A stretch of 64,000 bases of DNA from a bacterium (GCA_030685015.1 JAUXWS010000059.1:124001-188000), one strand, 5' to 3'; positions 23,938 to 34,783 are shown, numbered from the stretch's first letter. Notes: generated from the letters alone by a model not told the origin. Made by a program: numbers and translations.

Positions 23938-26631
23938 TTAGCCCAGCTCCGCCAGATTGTGCTGGAGCTTCTCCAGATCCAGCCGCACGGCCTCCCGCTT
24001 GGCCTGCTCCTTTTCGACCACCTCGGCAGGCGCCCGGGCCAGGAAGTCCTGATTTCCCAGCTTGGCGTCCTGACCTTTCAATAGACCTGCCACACGCAGG
24101 ATTTCCTTTTTCAGGCGGAAACGCTCCACGTCGAGATCGATGAGACCGGCGAGCGGCACCCACACGTCGATCCCCTCCACCACGTTGGCGGCAACGGGCG
24201 TGGGCCGCTCCGCGTTGAGGCGGATCTCCGCGGCCTGGGCCAGGTCGCGGATGTAGGGCAGGGCCGGCTCGAGCAGGGCCAGGCGTTCCCGGTCGCCGTG
24301 CAGCACGACCGAGATGGGCTGCCGCGGCTTGAGGTTCTGCTCGGCACGGATGTTGCGCAGCGCCGTGGTGACGCCCTGGACCAGGGCGAACTCCTCCTCG
24401 ACGGCGGGCAGGACCAGGCCCGGGTCGACGATGGGGAAGTCGTGACACATGAGATGCGCGCCCCAGGGCAGGGGCAGGCCGCGCCCGGCCAACTCCTCCC
24501 GCGTGACACGCCAGACCTCCTCGGCGATGAAGGGCATGAAGGGCGAGAGCAGTTGCATGGCCCGCAGGAAGACGTGGAGGGCGTGCTCGAGGGCGGCCTT
24601 GCGCGCCGCGGGTTCGCCTTCCTTGTAAAGGCGCGGCTTCACCAGCTCCACGTACCAGTCGCAGAACTCGCCCCAGATGAAATCGTAGAGCGCCGCCTGT
24701 GCCTCGTTGGGCCGGAAGCGGGCGAAGCCCTCATCCACCTTGGCAATGGTGCTGTGCAGGCGGCTGAGGATCCACTCGTCGGCCAGCTCCCGCGGGCAGG
24801 GGGCGGCCAGGTCGGTCGCCGCGTCGAGCAGATCCCAGTCCTGCATGTGCAGGAAGCGGAAAGCCTGCCAGATCTTGTTGGCGAAGTTGCGCCCCATCTC
24901 GAACTTCTGCTCGGAGAGCTTGATGTCCTGGCCTTCCGTGTTGAGCGCGATCATGCAGTAGCGCACGGCGTCCGCCCCGTAGCGCTCCACCATCGCCAGC
25001 GGATCGATCCCGTTGCCCAGGCTCTTGGACATCTTGCGGCCCTGGGCGTCCTTGACGATGCCGGTGAAGTAGACGTCGCGGAAAGGCGGGCGGCCGGTGA
25101 ACTCCACGCCGGCCATGATCATGCGGCTTACCCAGAAAAAAATGATGTCGTAGCCCGTCACCATCAGGTCCGTGGGGTAGTACTTGCGGAAGCGCGGGTC
25201 GTCCGTGTCGGGCCAGCCCAGCGTGGTGAAGGGCCACAGCCAGCTGGAGAACCAGGTGTCCAGCACGTCCTCGTCCTGGGCCAGGTGCGCCGAGCCGCAG
25301 GCCGCACAGGCCGTCGGATCCTCCCGTGTCACCATCACGTGGCCGCACTCGCCGCAGGTGAAAACGGGGATGCGGTGCCCCCACCACAGCTGGCGGCTGA
25401 TGCACCAGTCACGGATGCCTTCCAGCCAGTGGAAGAAGACGTTCTCCCAGCGCTTCGGGTGGAACTGCACCTCGCCCCGCCGCACCGAGTCCATGGCGGC
25501 CTCGGCCAGGGGTTTCATCCGCACGAACCACTGCCGCGAGAGGTAGGGCTCCACCACCGTGTGGCAGCGCTGGCACTGGCCCACCGCGTTGCTGTGGTCC
25601 TCAGTCTTGCGCAGCAGGCCCTGGGCCTCCAGATCCTCCAGCACCTTCTGGCGGGCCTCGTAGCGGTCCAGCCCGGCGTAGGGGCCACCCTGGTCGTTGA
25701 TGCGGCCGTCCACGTCCAGCACTTTGACCGGTGTCAGACCGTGGCGGCGTCCCATCTCGAAATCGTTGGGGTCGTGGGCGGGCGTCACCTTGACGCAGCC
25801 GGTGCCGAAGGCCGGATCCACAAAGTCGTCGGCGATCACCACCAGCTCGCGGCCCAGCAGCGGCAGGCGCAGCCGGCGTCCCGGCAGATGCCGGTAGCGG
25901 GCGTCCTCCGGGTGGACGGCCACGGCCACGTCGCCCAGCATGGTCTCCGGGCGCGTGGTGGCCACCACCAGCTCCTCGCCCGTGGGCCGGCCCTGGTCGT
26001 CCAGCACGGGATAAGCCATGTGCCACAAGTGGCTGGCTTTCTCCTCGTGGTCCACCTCCTCGTCGGAGATGGCCGTGTGGCAGCGCGGGCACCAGTTGAC
26101 GATGTAGTCGCCCTGGTAGATGAGGTCCTTCTCATGGAGGCGGACGAAGACCTCGCGCACGGCGCGGGAGGGCCCGGGGTCCATCGTGAAGACCTCGTGG
26201 CGCCAGTCCGCGCTGTCCCCCAGCTTGCGCTTCTGCTCCATGATGATGTCGCCGTAGGTGCGGCGCCATGCCCAGGCGCGCTCCAGGAAGGCCTCGCGGC
26301 CCAGGGCGTGGCGGCTGCTGCCTTCCTGGGCCAGCAGCTTCTCCACCACGTTCTGGGTGGCGATGCCGGCGTGGTCCTTGCCCGGCTGCCACAGGGCGTC
26401 GAAGCCCTTCATGCGCTTGTAGCGGATGAAGGCGTCCTGCACGGCGTCCTGCAGGCCGTGGCCCATGTGGAGCTGCCCGGTCACGTTGGGGGGCGGCATG
26501 TTGATGACGAAGGCGGGCCGGCCGCCGGCGGGATCCGTGTGGAAGCAGCCGTGCTCCTCCCACATGCGGTACAGAAGGGGTTCCAGCTCCTGGGGTTCCC
26601 AGGTCCGCGACAGCTCCGTGCGCGTCATCAT
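23938..26631 (-). CDS. valS: valyl-tRNA synthetase
   Basis: 897 residues, normal length. Charges tRNA-Val in the cytosol. The class I motif HMGH is at residues 55-58 in PPPNVTGQLHMGHGL, and KMSKS at 533-537 in GRKMSKSLGNGIDP. The CP1 editing domain lies between (EELVVATTRPETMLGDVAVAV; GTGCVKVTPAHDPNDFEMGRRHGL). A zinc-ribbon insert FTCGECGHVMVTREDPTACAACG precedes DTWFSSWLWPF. The C-terminus ends in the ValRS coiled-coil arm (about 835-897). The start at 26631 or 26628 follows AGGAGAC. The only housekeeping translation gene in the window. Confidence 0.98.
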   Translation of the reverse strand: MMTRTELSRTWEPQELEPLLYRMWEEHGCFHTDPAGGRPAFVINMPPPNVTGQLHMGHGLQDAVQDAFIRYKRMKGFDALWQPGKDHAGIATQNVVEKLLAQEGSSRHALGREAFLERAWAWRRTYGDIIMEQKRKLGDSADWRHEVFTMDPGPSRAVREVFVRLHEKDLIYQGDYIVNWCPRCHTAISDEEVDHEEKASHLWHMAYPVLDDQGRPTGEELVVATTRPETMLGDVAVAVHPEDARYRHLPGRRLRLPLLGRELVVIADDFVDPAFGTGCVKVTPAHDPNDFEMGRRHGLTPVKVLDVDGRINDQGGPYAGLDRYEARQKVLEDLEAQGLLRKTEDHSNAVGQCQRCHTVVEPYLSRQWFVRMKPLAEAAMDSVRRGEVQFHPKRWENVFFHWLEGIRDWCISRQLWWGHRIPVFTCGECGHVMVTREDPTACAACGSAHLAQDEDVLDTWFSSWLWPFTTLGWPDTDDPRFRKYYPTDLMVTGYDIIFFWVSRMIMAGVEFTGRPPFRDVYFTGIVKDAQGRKMSKSLGNGIDPLAMVERYGADAVRYCMIALNTEGQDIKLSEQKFEMGRNFANKIWQAFRFLHMQDWDLLDAATDLAAPCPRELADEWILSRLHSTIAKVDEGFARFRPNEAQAALYDFIWGEFCDWYVELVKPRLYKEGEPAARKAALEHALHVFLRAMQLLSPFMPFIAEEVWRVTREELAGRGLPLPWGAHLMCHDFPIVDPGLVLPAVEEEFALVQGVTTALRNIRAEQNLKPRQPISVVLHGDRERLALLEPALPYIRDLAQAAEIRLNAERPTPVAANVVEGIDVWVPLAGLIDLDVERFRLKKEILRVAGLLKGQDAKLGNQDFLARAPAEVVEKEQAKREAVRLDLEKLQHNLAELG

Positions 26632-26775
26632 GTCTCCTGATCGGCCTTCCCGCGTCCCGCCATCCTCATTGTCGGGCAAGAAGGTAGGGCCTGGGGCGCG
26701 GAGCACAAAGCCGGACCGGGCGCCTGGCTGGACATGGGCGCAGGGCTTGTCCACAGGGGGCGGCAAGCCTTGCCG

Positions 26776-26802
26776 AGGTGTCCGACCATGGGTCGGACAC
26801 CT
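26776..26802. repeat. palindromic repeat, copy 1
   Basis: Perfect 12-base arms AGGTGTCCGACC/GGTCGGACACCT around ATG, followed by GTTC. Confidence 0.7.
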
Positions 26803-26966
26803 GTTCGTAGGCTCAGACACCATCCGGCCGCCTCACCAAAATGGGGCAACAGCTCGCCCGCCCGGCGCGACACCCGCCCGCCGGCAAGTTCTCCGGCCCT
26901 GGCGAGACGCACCCGCCGACAGCTGTCTCAGCGAAGGGCCGTACATGCGGGCGGCAACAACTGCCA

Positions 26967-26993
26967 GGGTGTCCGACCCATGGTCGGACACCT
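26967..26993. repeat. palindromic repeat, copy 2
   Basis: Arms GGTGTCCGACC/GGTCGGACACC around CAT, followed by TGTTC like copy 1; about 190 bases away in the same orientation. Confidence 0.7.
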
Positions 26994-27108
26994 GTTCCGC
27001 CATCATTACACAGGAGCGGTCCTCCTCCCGACCTGTCCACCGTTGTCCAGCCGCCACCCCATCATTTCCCTTGCTCCGCCCCGCCGCCTTTCCCTTCTTG
27101 TCGTCCGT

Positions 27109-29550
27109 ATGACACCACGAACCTTCATCCTGCCCGTGCTGCTGTTCATCCTGTGCTTCACAGGCCCTGCCGCTGCCGCCATCCTGGAGGTTCCTGCCGG
27201 GCATGCCACCATTCAGGCGGCCCTGGATTCCTCGGCGGGCGGCGACACAGTGCGCGTGGCGCGGGGCATCTGGGCCGAGCATCTCGTGGGACCCACCCAC
27301 AGTGTCAGCTTGCTTTCCCACTACCCCTTCACGGGAGATACGCTGGATGTGCAAGAGACGGTGCTGGATGGCCAGGGGAGCGGAACCATCCTGCGCGTGC
27401 GCGGCATCCTGCCGGATTCCCTCGTGCTGTGCGGATTCACGCTGGCCCATGGCTTCGGCGTGGGCTACACGGGCGGGGCCCTGCAGCTGGAACCGGATGT
27501 CGCCCTCCATGTGTCCCACTGCCACTTTGAGGACAACCAGGGCGATCACCATGGCGCCGTCCTATGGACAGAAGGCGTGCTGCCAAACACGCGGGTCCGC
27601 CTGGACCACGTGACCTTGCACGACAATGCCCGCTCAGAGCAGCTGGACCCCATAAATTTCGGCATATACATCAAGACGGTTGAACCGGTGTGGATCTCGG
27701 ACCTGAGCGTCTTGGCCATCGACAGCGGCTTCAATGCTGGGATACTTGTCAACAGGGCCGATACCTTGACCCTGAAGCGGGTGCGCGTTTCAGGCGCTCA
27801 TGGCTTTCGCATTGGGGTGAGCAATGGCAACGTGCTGCTCATCGACTCCCTGATCATGCGCGACATGCGGGTTGGAACCACCTATCTGCGCGCCGCGCAG
27901 GTGCAGGCCAAGCGCTTGCACTTCCTGGGGCTGGAGATGTGGGGTCAAACAGGCATCAGATTGTGGGGCGACAGCTCCATCACGGTCGACTCCCTGGCCG
28001 TGCGGGGCTGCTGGACTCATGTGCCGCACTCAACAAGTCTCAGTGTGTTCAACTTGCTGGTATTGGGCTGCATCAATGCCACCAGCACCCATCATTCGCG
28101 GCTCTCCCACTTCCAGTTCGTCGACAACCTGGGGGGCGACACCCTGGCCATTCCCGGGCACAACATGATCACTGGCTTGTTCACGATTATCAATGCACGG
28201 GTAGAAGATGGTCTCGTCGCCGGCAATGTGATGCACCTGTGGGCCGCAACCCCAACAAGCATGGCAGCTGCAAACTATCCACTTATGTGGCTGCAGTACA
28301 CAAGTGACCTTGATTCGGCGCGGGTGACACGCTGCGTCTTCGAGAACAACCTGGTGCTGGACCACGATGTCTATAGTCTGAACCCGACTGATTCACAACC
28401 CAACAACGACGGCCGCTCGCTGGGAGTCACCGTCAGTGGCAACGCCCAGATGCATGTGCGACGCCTGGAGATCGACCACCTGCTCTTCCGCAATGAGCGC
28501 CAGCCTAATCATGTGCCGGAGGTGAGCGCAATCATGACCATGAGTGTGGGCTCGGCCTTTGAGGTCGACGCGCCGAGCAGCTTGGTGGAGATGATCCACA
28601 TCCACGACATCGTGATGGACGGCATCGACGACGGTGGCATGTATCTGGGTCTTGGCGCCACGACGAACGTGGTGGAGCGTGTGACTTTGCGCGATGTGAA
28701 GCGCATGGGCATCTTCGCCGGCCAGACACAGGCCCAAGATCATCAGATTCGCAACATCTTTGTTGACGGGGTGGTGGAGCAGGACATGTATCTGTCCTAT
28801 CCCTATGCCTGGAGTATGCAATCGGCTCTGTTGATCACGGACGCCTTTGTCACATCAAACATCACCGTGGTGAACAGCAACCTGACGAACCTCCTATGCA
28901 CATATGGCCCTTCGACGGGCATCCTGACGGCGAACAACACCTACACCTACTTCAACAATCCCTCCGGCGCCATCTACGGCAACCCGAGCTTTGCCTACTC
29001 GTTCGCGGACCAGACCTTGCCCGGCACCGGCAATCTGACGGGCAGCGATCCGCACTTCGACAATCTGCTGGGTGCGCCCTGGCTGGCCGCCGACTCGCCC
29101 TGCATCGACGCCGGCCATCCCGCCTCGGCCCTCCGAGACCGTCAGGACCCGGACAACCCCGGTTTCGCCTTGTGGCCCAGCCAGGGCACCCGGCGCAATG
29201 ACATGGGCTTCACGGGCGGTCCCGGCGCAGCGGTTCTTGACACGGCCTGGGTGGCCCTGCCCCGCTGGGAGCCGCGCACCGAGCCCCAGGCCTTCACCCT
29301 GGGCGCGCCCTGGCCCAACCCATTCAACCCGGTGACACGCATCCCCGTCACGCTTCTGCGTCCCATGCCCGTCCGCCTCGTTGTGCACAACCTGCTGGGG
29401 CAGCAGGTGGCCGTGCTGGTGGATGGCATCCTGCCGGCGGGCACGCACCACCTGCCCTTCCACGCCGGCCACCTGGCCAGCGGGGTCTACCTGGTCACGC
29501 TGGAAGCGGCGGGGCGGGCGCAGACGAGGACGGTGACGCTGCTGCGGTAA
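27109..29550 (+). CDS. secreted right-handed beta-helix protein with C-terminal sorting domain
   Basis: 813 residues. A signal peptide (TFILPVLLFILCFTGPAAAA) is followed by ILEVPAGHATIQAALDSSAGGDTVRVARG, the usual entry to a pectate-lyase-like parallel beta-helix. Repeated short strands and Asn/Asp turns run to about residue 690 (for example VWISDLSVLAIDSGFNAGIL). Then DSPCIDAGHP and the terminal domain WPNPFNPVTRIPVTLLRP, with NLLGQQVAVLVDGILPAGTH and ASGVYLVTLEA, the sorting/FlgD-like module also present on the first selenoprotein. It is probably surface-attached or secreted; no catalytic residues can be assigned. Function unknown. Confidence 0.85.
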   Translation: MTPRTFILPVLLFILCFTGPAAAAILEVPAGHATIQAALDSSAGGDTVRVARGIWAEHLVGPTHSVSLLSHYPFTGDTLDVQETVLDGQGSGTILRVRGILPDSLVLCGFTLAHGFGVGYTGGALQLEPDVALHVSHCHFEDNQGDHHGAVLWTEGVLPNTRVRLDHVTLHDNARSEQLDPINFGIYIKTVEPVWISDLSVLAIDSGFNAGILVNRADTLTLKRVRVSGAHGFRIGVSNGNVLLIDSLIMRDMRVGTTYLRAAQVQAKRLHFLGLEMWGQTGIRLWGDSSITVDSLAVRGCWTHVPHSTSLSVFNLLVLGCINATSTHHSRLSHFQFVDNLGGDTLAIPGHNMITGLFTIINARVEDGLVAGNVMHLWAATPTSMAAANYPLMWLQYTSDLDSARVTRCVFENNLVLDHDVYSLNPTDSQPNNDGRSLGVTVSGNAQMHVRRLEIDHLLFRNERQPNHVPEVSAIMTMSVGSAFEVDAPSSLVEMIHIHDIVMDGIDDGGMYLGLGATTNVVERVTLRDVKRMGIFAGQTQAQDHQIRNIFVDGVVEQDMYLSYPYAWSMQSALLITDAFVTSNITVVNSNLTNLLCTYGPSTGILTANNTYTYFNNPSGAIYGNPSFAYSFADQTLPGTGNLTGSDPHFDNLLGAPWLAADSPCIDAGHPASALRDRQDPDNPGFALWPSQGTRRNDMGFTGGPGAAVLDTAWVALPRWEPRTEPQAFTLGAPWPNPFNPVTRIPVTLLRPMPVRLVVHNLLGQQVAVLVDGILPAGTHHLPFHAGHLASGVYLVTLEAAGRAQTRTVTLLR

Positions 29551-29877
29551 GGCGGGGCGGACAGTCCTCCCGGGACAGTTTCCTCCCGGGACAGTCTCCT
29601 CCCGGGACAGTCTGTGGACTGTCCGCAGACTGTCCCCTGCCCATCCGGGCGCACAGATCATCCCTCTCACAGCCCGCAACCGCCGTCACTCCTCGGCCGG
29701 GGTCGAGGCGCCTGGACACCCGCCTGCCGCAGGGTCGCCGCGTCCAGGGTCCGTCGCGGGTGGATGGTACACTCCATGGCCTGGGCCAGGGGGAGGGCCG
29801 GGGCGGGGGGAATGAGGGCCGCTCCCGCCGCGTCAGACGCGTGTCCTACTTTCGCGGTCAGGAGCAAGGAGTTTTCC
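29551..29877. other. intergenic region with tandem repeat and large palindrome
   Basis: 327 bases between co-directional genes. It holds the tandem repeat and hairpin at 29561-29636 directly after the beta-helix gene, and presumably the promoter of the efflux operon. No gene is seen. Confidence 0.5.
29561..29636 (+). repeat. tandem ACAGTYTCCTCCCGGG repeats ending in a 16-base-pair hairpin
   Basis: Three tandem units (14, 16 and 16 bases) at 29561-29606 run into a palindrome, 29604-29636. Arms GGGACAGTCTGTGGAC and GTCCGCAGACTGTCCC pair with a single G-T wobble around one base. The hairpin lies 54 bases after the stop codon and lacks a T-run; it could act as a transcript-end structure. Confidence 0.7.
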
Positions 29878-31149
29878 GTGGTGCGCATGGTCAAACGAGT
29901 CCTCTGGTGGATGCTGCCGGTCCTGGCGCTGGCGGCGGGGTGGTGGTACTGGCAGGGGTGGACGGCGGGCGAGGCCCCCCAGTGGCGCCTGGTGGAGGTG
30001 AGCCGCGGGGACGTCACGGCCACGGTGGGGGCCACCGGCACCCTGGGCGCCATCCGCACGGTGGAGGTGGGCACCCAGGTCTCGGGCCAGATCGTCGAGC
30101 TGAAGGCCGACTTCAACGACCGCGTGCGCCAGGGCCAGCTCATCGCCCGCCTGGACGACACCCTGCTCGAGCAGGCCGTGCGCCAGGCCGAGGCGGACCT
30201 GGTGCGGGCCGAGGCGGACTTGGTCTACAAGCGCTATCTGCTGGAGCAGGCGGAGACCCTGCGCGCCGCCGCCAGCCTGGCCGAGAGCGATTTGCGGGCG
30301 GCCGCCCTGGCCGTCGCCCAGGCCGAGGCCACGCGCATTTCGGCCGATGCCGGACTGGACCGCGCCCGCCGCAACCTGTCCTATGCCGAGATCGTGGCGC
30401 CCATCAGCGGCATCGTCATCAACCGCAACGTGGAACTGGGACAGACTGTGGCGGCCAGTTTGCAGGCGCCGCAGCTTTTTCTCATCGCGGAAAGCCTGGA
30501 GCGCATGCAGATCCTGGCCTCGGTGGACGAGAGCGACATCGGGCGGGTGCGGGAAGGTCAGCTGGTGGAGTTCACCGTCCAGGCCTGGCCGGAGCGCCGC
30601 TTCGGCGGGAAGGTGCGCCAGATCCGCATGCAGCCCGCCACGAGCGAGAACGTGGTCAATTACACGGCGGTGGTGGAGGTGGACAACCCCGGCGGCGTGC
30701 TCATGCCGGGCATGACCGCCACCCTTGATTTCATCGTGGACCGGGCCGCGGAGGTCTTGCTCGTGCCCAACGCCGCCCTGCGCTTCCGCCCCTCCGAGGA
30801 GCTGCTGGCCCAGCTGCGGCAGGAGCGCCAGGCCCGCCGGGACAGCAGCGCGGTCCCGGGAGATGCGCGGCGGGACAGCGCGGGTGGCGGACAGCGTCAG
30901 CCGGGCATGGCCCGCGGCGGCGTGACCGATGGCAGTGTGTTGTGGGTGCTTGTCGAGGGACGTCCCCGGCCGCTCCGCATCAAGACGGGCCTGACCGACG
31001 GCAGCCGGACGGAGGTGAGCGGCGAAGGCCTGGCGGTGGGCCTTCAGGTGATCGCCGGCCAGTTGAGCAGCGGCGCCGCGACGGGAACGGCCAGTCCCTT
31101 CCAGACGCAGCAGGCCGCCCAGCCGGGACCGCCGCGGGGAGGCTTCTGA
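29878..31149 (+). CDS. MacA-like periplasmic adaptor (HlyD/RND family)
   Basis: 423 residues. One N-terminal membrane anchor (VLWWMLPVLALAAGWWYWQ) is followed by barrel-sandwich/lipoyl halves (GTLGAIRTVEVGTQVSGQIVEL; NLSYAEIVAPISGIVINRNVELGQTV), a helical hairpin (about 95-160) and a beta-barrel domain (ASVDESDIGRVREGQLVEFTVQAWP; GMTATLDFIVD). A low-complexity Arg/Gly/Ser insert lies near 320-345 before the final GLTDGSRTEVSG domain. It links the inner-membrane transporter encoded downstream to an outer-membrane channel. The start GTG at 29878 has AAGGAG six bases before; ATG 29887 is less likely. No TolC gene is present here. Confidence 0.9.
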   Translation: MVRMVKRVLWWMLPVLALAAGWWYWQGWTAGEAPQWRLVEVSRGDVTATVGATGTLGAIRTVEVGTQVSGQIVELKADFNDRVRQGQLIARLDDTLLEQAVRQAEADLVRAEADLVYKRYLLEQAETLRAAASLAESDLRAAALAVAQAEATRISADAGLDRARRNLSYAEIVAPISGIVINRNVELGQTVAASLQAPQLFLIAESLERMQILASVDESDIGRVREGQLVEFTVQAWPERRFGGKVRQIRMQPATSENVVNYTAVVEVDNPGGVLMPGMTATLDFIVDRAAEVLLVPNAALRFRPSEELLAQLRQERQARRDSSAVPGDARRDSAGGGQRQPGMARGGVTDGSVLWVLVEGRPRPLRIKTGLTDGSRTEVSGEGLAVGLQVIAGQLSSGAATGTASPFQTQQAAQPGPPRGGF

Positions 31150-31151
31150 AG

Positions 31152-31900
31152 ATGGACGGCGCCCCCCGGCCGGTGATCCAGGTGGAGGCCCTGGCCCGCA
31201 CCTATACCACGGGCAGCACGGCCGTGCAGGCCTTGCGCGGCGTGGATCTGGAGGTGCGGCCAGGCGAGATGCTGGCGATCATGGGCGCCTCGGGCAGCGG
31301 CAAGTCCACCCTGATGAACCTGCTGGGATGTCTTGACTCGCCCAGCGCCGGCCGTTATTGGCTGGACGGCGTGCGGGTGGACGTGCTGGGGCGCAACGAG
31401 CTGGCCGACATCCGCAACACGCGCATCGGCTTCGTTTTCCAGGGCTTCAACCTGCTGGCCCGCACCAGCGCCCTGGACAACGTGGAGCTTCCCCTTCTTT
31501 ACAACCATCACGGGCGGCGCATGAACCGCAAACGCGTGGCCATGGAGGCGCTGGCGAGCGTGGGCCTGGCCGACCGCATCCACCACGAGCCGAGCGAGTT
31601 GTCGGGCGGTCAGCAGCAGCGCGTGGCCATCGCGCGCGCCCTCGTCATGAAACCCGCCATCCTGCTTGCCGACGAGCCCACGGGCAACCTGGACAGCCGC
31701 ACCTCGCTGGAGGTGATGGCCCTCTTCCAGCAGCTCAACCGGGAGGGCGTGACCATCCTGCTCGTCACCCATGAGCATGACATCGCCCAATGCGCCACCC
31801 GCCTGGTCGAACTGCGTGATGGCCTCATCCTGCGCGACCTGCCGGTGACGGATCGGCGCGACGCCGAGGCGGAGTTGCGCGCGGTGGGAGAAATCGTGGC

Positions 31901-31904
<4 letters not shown>
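31152..31904 (+). CDS. MacB-like ABC transporter ATP-binding subunit
   Basis: 250 residues. Walker A GASGSGKST near residues 43-51, Q-loop FVFQGFNLLARTSALDNVELPL, signature LSGGQQQRVAIARAL near 150, Walker B ILLADEPTGNLDS, and H-loop LLVTHEHDIA. This is the LolD/MacB clade. It energises the permease whose ATG overlaps its stop (ATGA at 31901-31904) and follows the adaptor by two bases, so the three form one operon. Confidence 0.95.
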
Positions 31905-33118
<1,214 letters not shown>

Positions 33119-33291
33119 GGTATTCGAGACGAAATTGGTCCATTCTTTCCAGTCAGCAAGATTTTACCCGCCCAGCCCAGCCTGCTGAACGCCCAACTTG
33201 TTGGAATGCAAATACTTACCTGCATGTGCTTGACTTCCGGGAGCCATTCGTCACGTTTATGTCGATTCACACCAACCCCCCCGGAGGATCC

Positions 33292-34464
33292 ATGCGCAAC
33301 TCGTTTCAGGCCGTAGGCCTCTTCGTCGTCTGTGCCCTTGCCTTTGCTTCTCCCCAACAGGTCCAGGATCTCACCATCACGCCCAGCTGGGCGGGGACCA
33401 TCCTGGTCTGGTCGCCTGTCAACCTGGATGTCCAGGGTCAGCCCATCATCGGCGTGTCCTATGATGTTCATCGCCACAGCGGTCCCTATTTCCTGCCCAA
33501 TGCGAACACGCACCTGGGCAACACGCCGAACACCTTCTTCCAGGACGTGGAGGCGGCCAGCGAGGCCTTCTACCGCGTGGTGGTGCGAGGTTATCCCATT
33601 CCCCAGCCCGACCTGGTGACGGTGCCGGCCGGCAGCTACCTCCAGGGCGAGGACCAGATGGCCATGCCGGTCCATGTCACGCTTCTGACGAACGCCTTCG
33701 CCCTCGGACGGCGCGAGGTGACGAACGGGGAGTACCTGCTGGCCGCGCAGTGGGCCCTTGACCAGGGCCGGGCCACGCTCGTGGACGGCGACCTGATGTC
33801 CAACGGCAAGGCCCTGCTCATGACGTCGGACCCGGCCTGCGAGATCACGCACGGGGAGGATGGCCTGGCCTTCCGCTCCAGCACCCTCGCCACCCAGGCC
33901 TATCCCAATGGCTACGACCCGACCCATCACCCGGTCAAGATGGTCACCTGGCGCGGCACCGCCTCCTATTGTGACTGGCTCTCCCTCATGAGCGGCCTCG
34001 ATCCCTATTACCAGGACGACTTCGACACCCTGCCGGACGGGCGCGATCCTTACGCCGCGACAGGTTATCGGCTGCCCACCGAGGCGGAGTGGGAATACGC
34101 GGGGCAGCACGACAACGACCGCATCTACCCCTGGGGCAACCAGAACCCCAATTGCACGCGGACCATCTACTCAAGCTGCCTGACCTGGACGATGCCGGTG
34201 GGCAGCAAGCCCACGGGTGTCAGCGCCCTGGGCCTGCTCGACATGGCGGGCAACGTCTACGAGTGGTGCAACGATTGGTCCGGCGACTACGCGGAGGAGA
34301 CTGTGACCAATCCGGTGGGCGCGCTCTCGGGGGTCCAGCGCATCGTGCGCGGCGGCGGGTGGACCAGCTTGTCCAACCAGCTGCGGCTCTCCCAGCGTTA
34401 CCACAACGAACCGCTGAACTATTACCACGGGCTGGGCTTCCGGGTCTGCCGGACGCTGCCTTAG
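33292..34464 (+). CDS. secreted formylglycine-generating-enzyme (FGE-sulfatase) domain protein
   Basis: 390 residues. A signal peptide (residues 1-19) leads to an FN3-like N-terminal region, then the FGE/SUMF1 fold from LVTVPAGSYLQGED. It contains REVTNGEYLLAAQWAL, HPVKMVTWRGTASYCDWLS, YRLPTEAEWEYAGQ, IYPWGNQNPNCT, GLLDMAGNVYEWCNDWSGDY, RIVRGGGW and LGFRVCRTLP. True FGE enzymes convert a sulfatase cysteine to formylglycine; the many secreted bacterial relatives often lack activity. No sulfatase gene is nearby, so the role is undetermined. GGAGG lies four bases before the ATG. Confidence 0.88.
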   Translation: MRNSFQAVGLFVVCALAFASPQQVQDLTITPSWAGTILVWSPVNLDVQGQPIIGVSYDVHRHSGPYFLPNANTHLGNTPNTFFQDVEAASEAFYRVVVRGYPIPQPDLVTVPAGSYLQGEDQMAMPVHVTLLTNAFALGRREVTNGEYLLAAQWALDQGRATLVDGDLMSNGKALLMTSDPACEITHGEDGLAFRSSTLATQAYPNGYDPTHHPVKMVTWRGTASYCDWLSLMSGLDPYYQDDFDTLPDGRDPYAATGYRLPTEAEWEYAGQHDNDRIYPWGNQNPNCTRTIYSSCLTWTMPVGSKPTGVSALGLLDMAGNVYEWCNDWSGDYAEETVTNPVGALSGVQRIVRGGGWTSLSNQLRLSQRYHNEPLNYYHGLGFRVCRTLP

Positions 34465-34468
34465 GGGG

Positions 34469-34493
34469 GCTTTCGCCCCAACAGGGCGAAAGC
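34469..34493 (+). terminator. hairpin after the FGE-domain gene
   Basis: 10-base stem GCTTTCGCCC/GGGCGAAAGC with a CAACA loop, starting five bases after the stop codon. There is no T-run, so an intrinsic terminator is only likely, not certain. Confidence 0.5.
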
Positions 34494-34498
34494 GCCAG

Positions 34499-34783
34499 GT
34501 CCACAGGTGGCGGACATTGTCGCGGCGGGATGAGTGCCGGTTCTGGGCCACCCACTCCGGCGCCAAACTGGACCTGCTGGTGGTGCGCGGCCAAGCCCGG
34601 TGGGGTTTCGAAATCAAGCGCACCAGTTCCCCCCGCCTGACGCGCTCCCTGGCTTCGGCACGGGAGACGCTGCACCTGGACCGGGCCTTCCTGGTCCACG
34701 TCGGCGAGCACAGCTTCCCCCTGGCGGAAGGTTTGCAGGCCCTGGCCTTTCACCGCTTGGAGATGGAACTGCAACGCTTGTAG
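34499..34783 (+). pseudogene. C-terminal fragment of a DUF4143 AAA ATPase
   Basis: An open frame gives RWRTLSRRDECRFWATHSGA, then KLDLLVVRGQARWGFEIKRT and a tail LDRAFLVHVGEHSFPLAEGL. This is the C-terminal DUF4143 region (FWATHxGAELDLL, FEIKR) found at the end of AAA ATPases such as the gene at 34879-36078. The ATPase part is missing and the fragment starts right after the hairpin of the previous gene. Its sequence differs from the full-length neighbour, so it is the remnant of another family member. Confidence 0.75.

Larger units (their letters stand above)
26632..27108. other. intergenic region with two copies of a long palindrome
   Basis: 477 bases between divergent genes. Two copies of a GGTGTCCGACC palindrome lie at 26776-26802 and 26967-26993, both followed by TGTTC. 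Apart from the repeats there is no supported gene; the reading frame of the beta-helix gene is open across part of it, but the signal peptide fixes the start at 27109. Confidence 0.55.

Noticed and set aside
24298-26640. Open frame of 780 codons on the plus strand
   Set aside because: Antisense shadow of valS.
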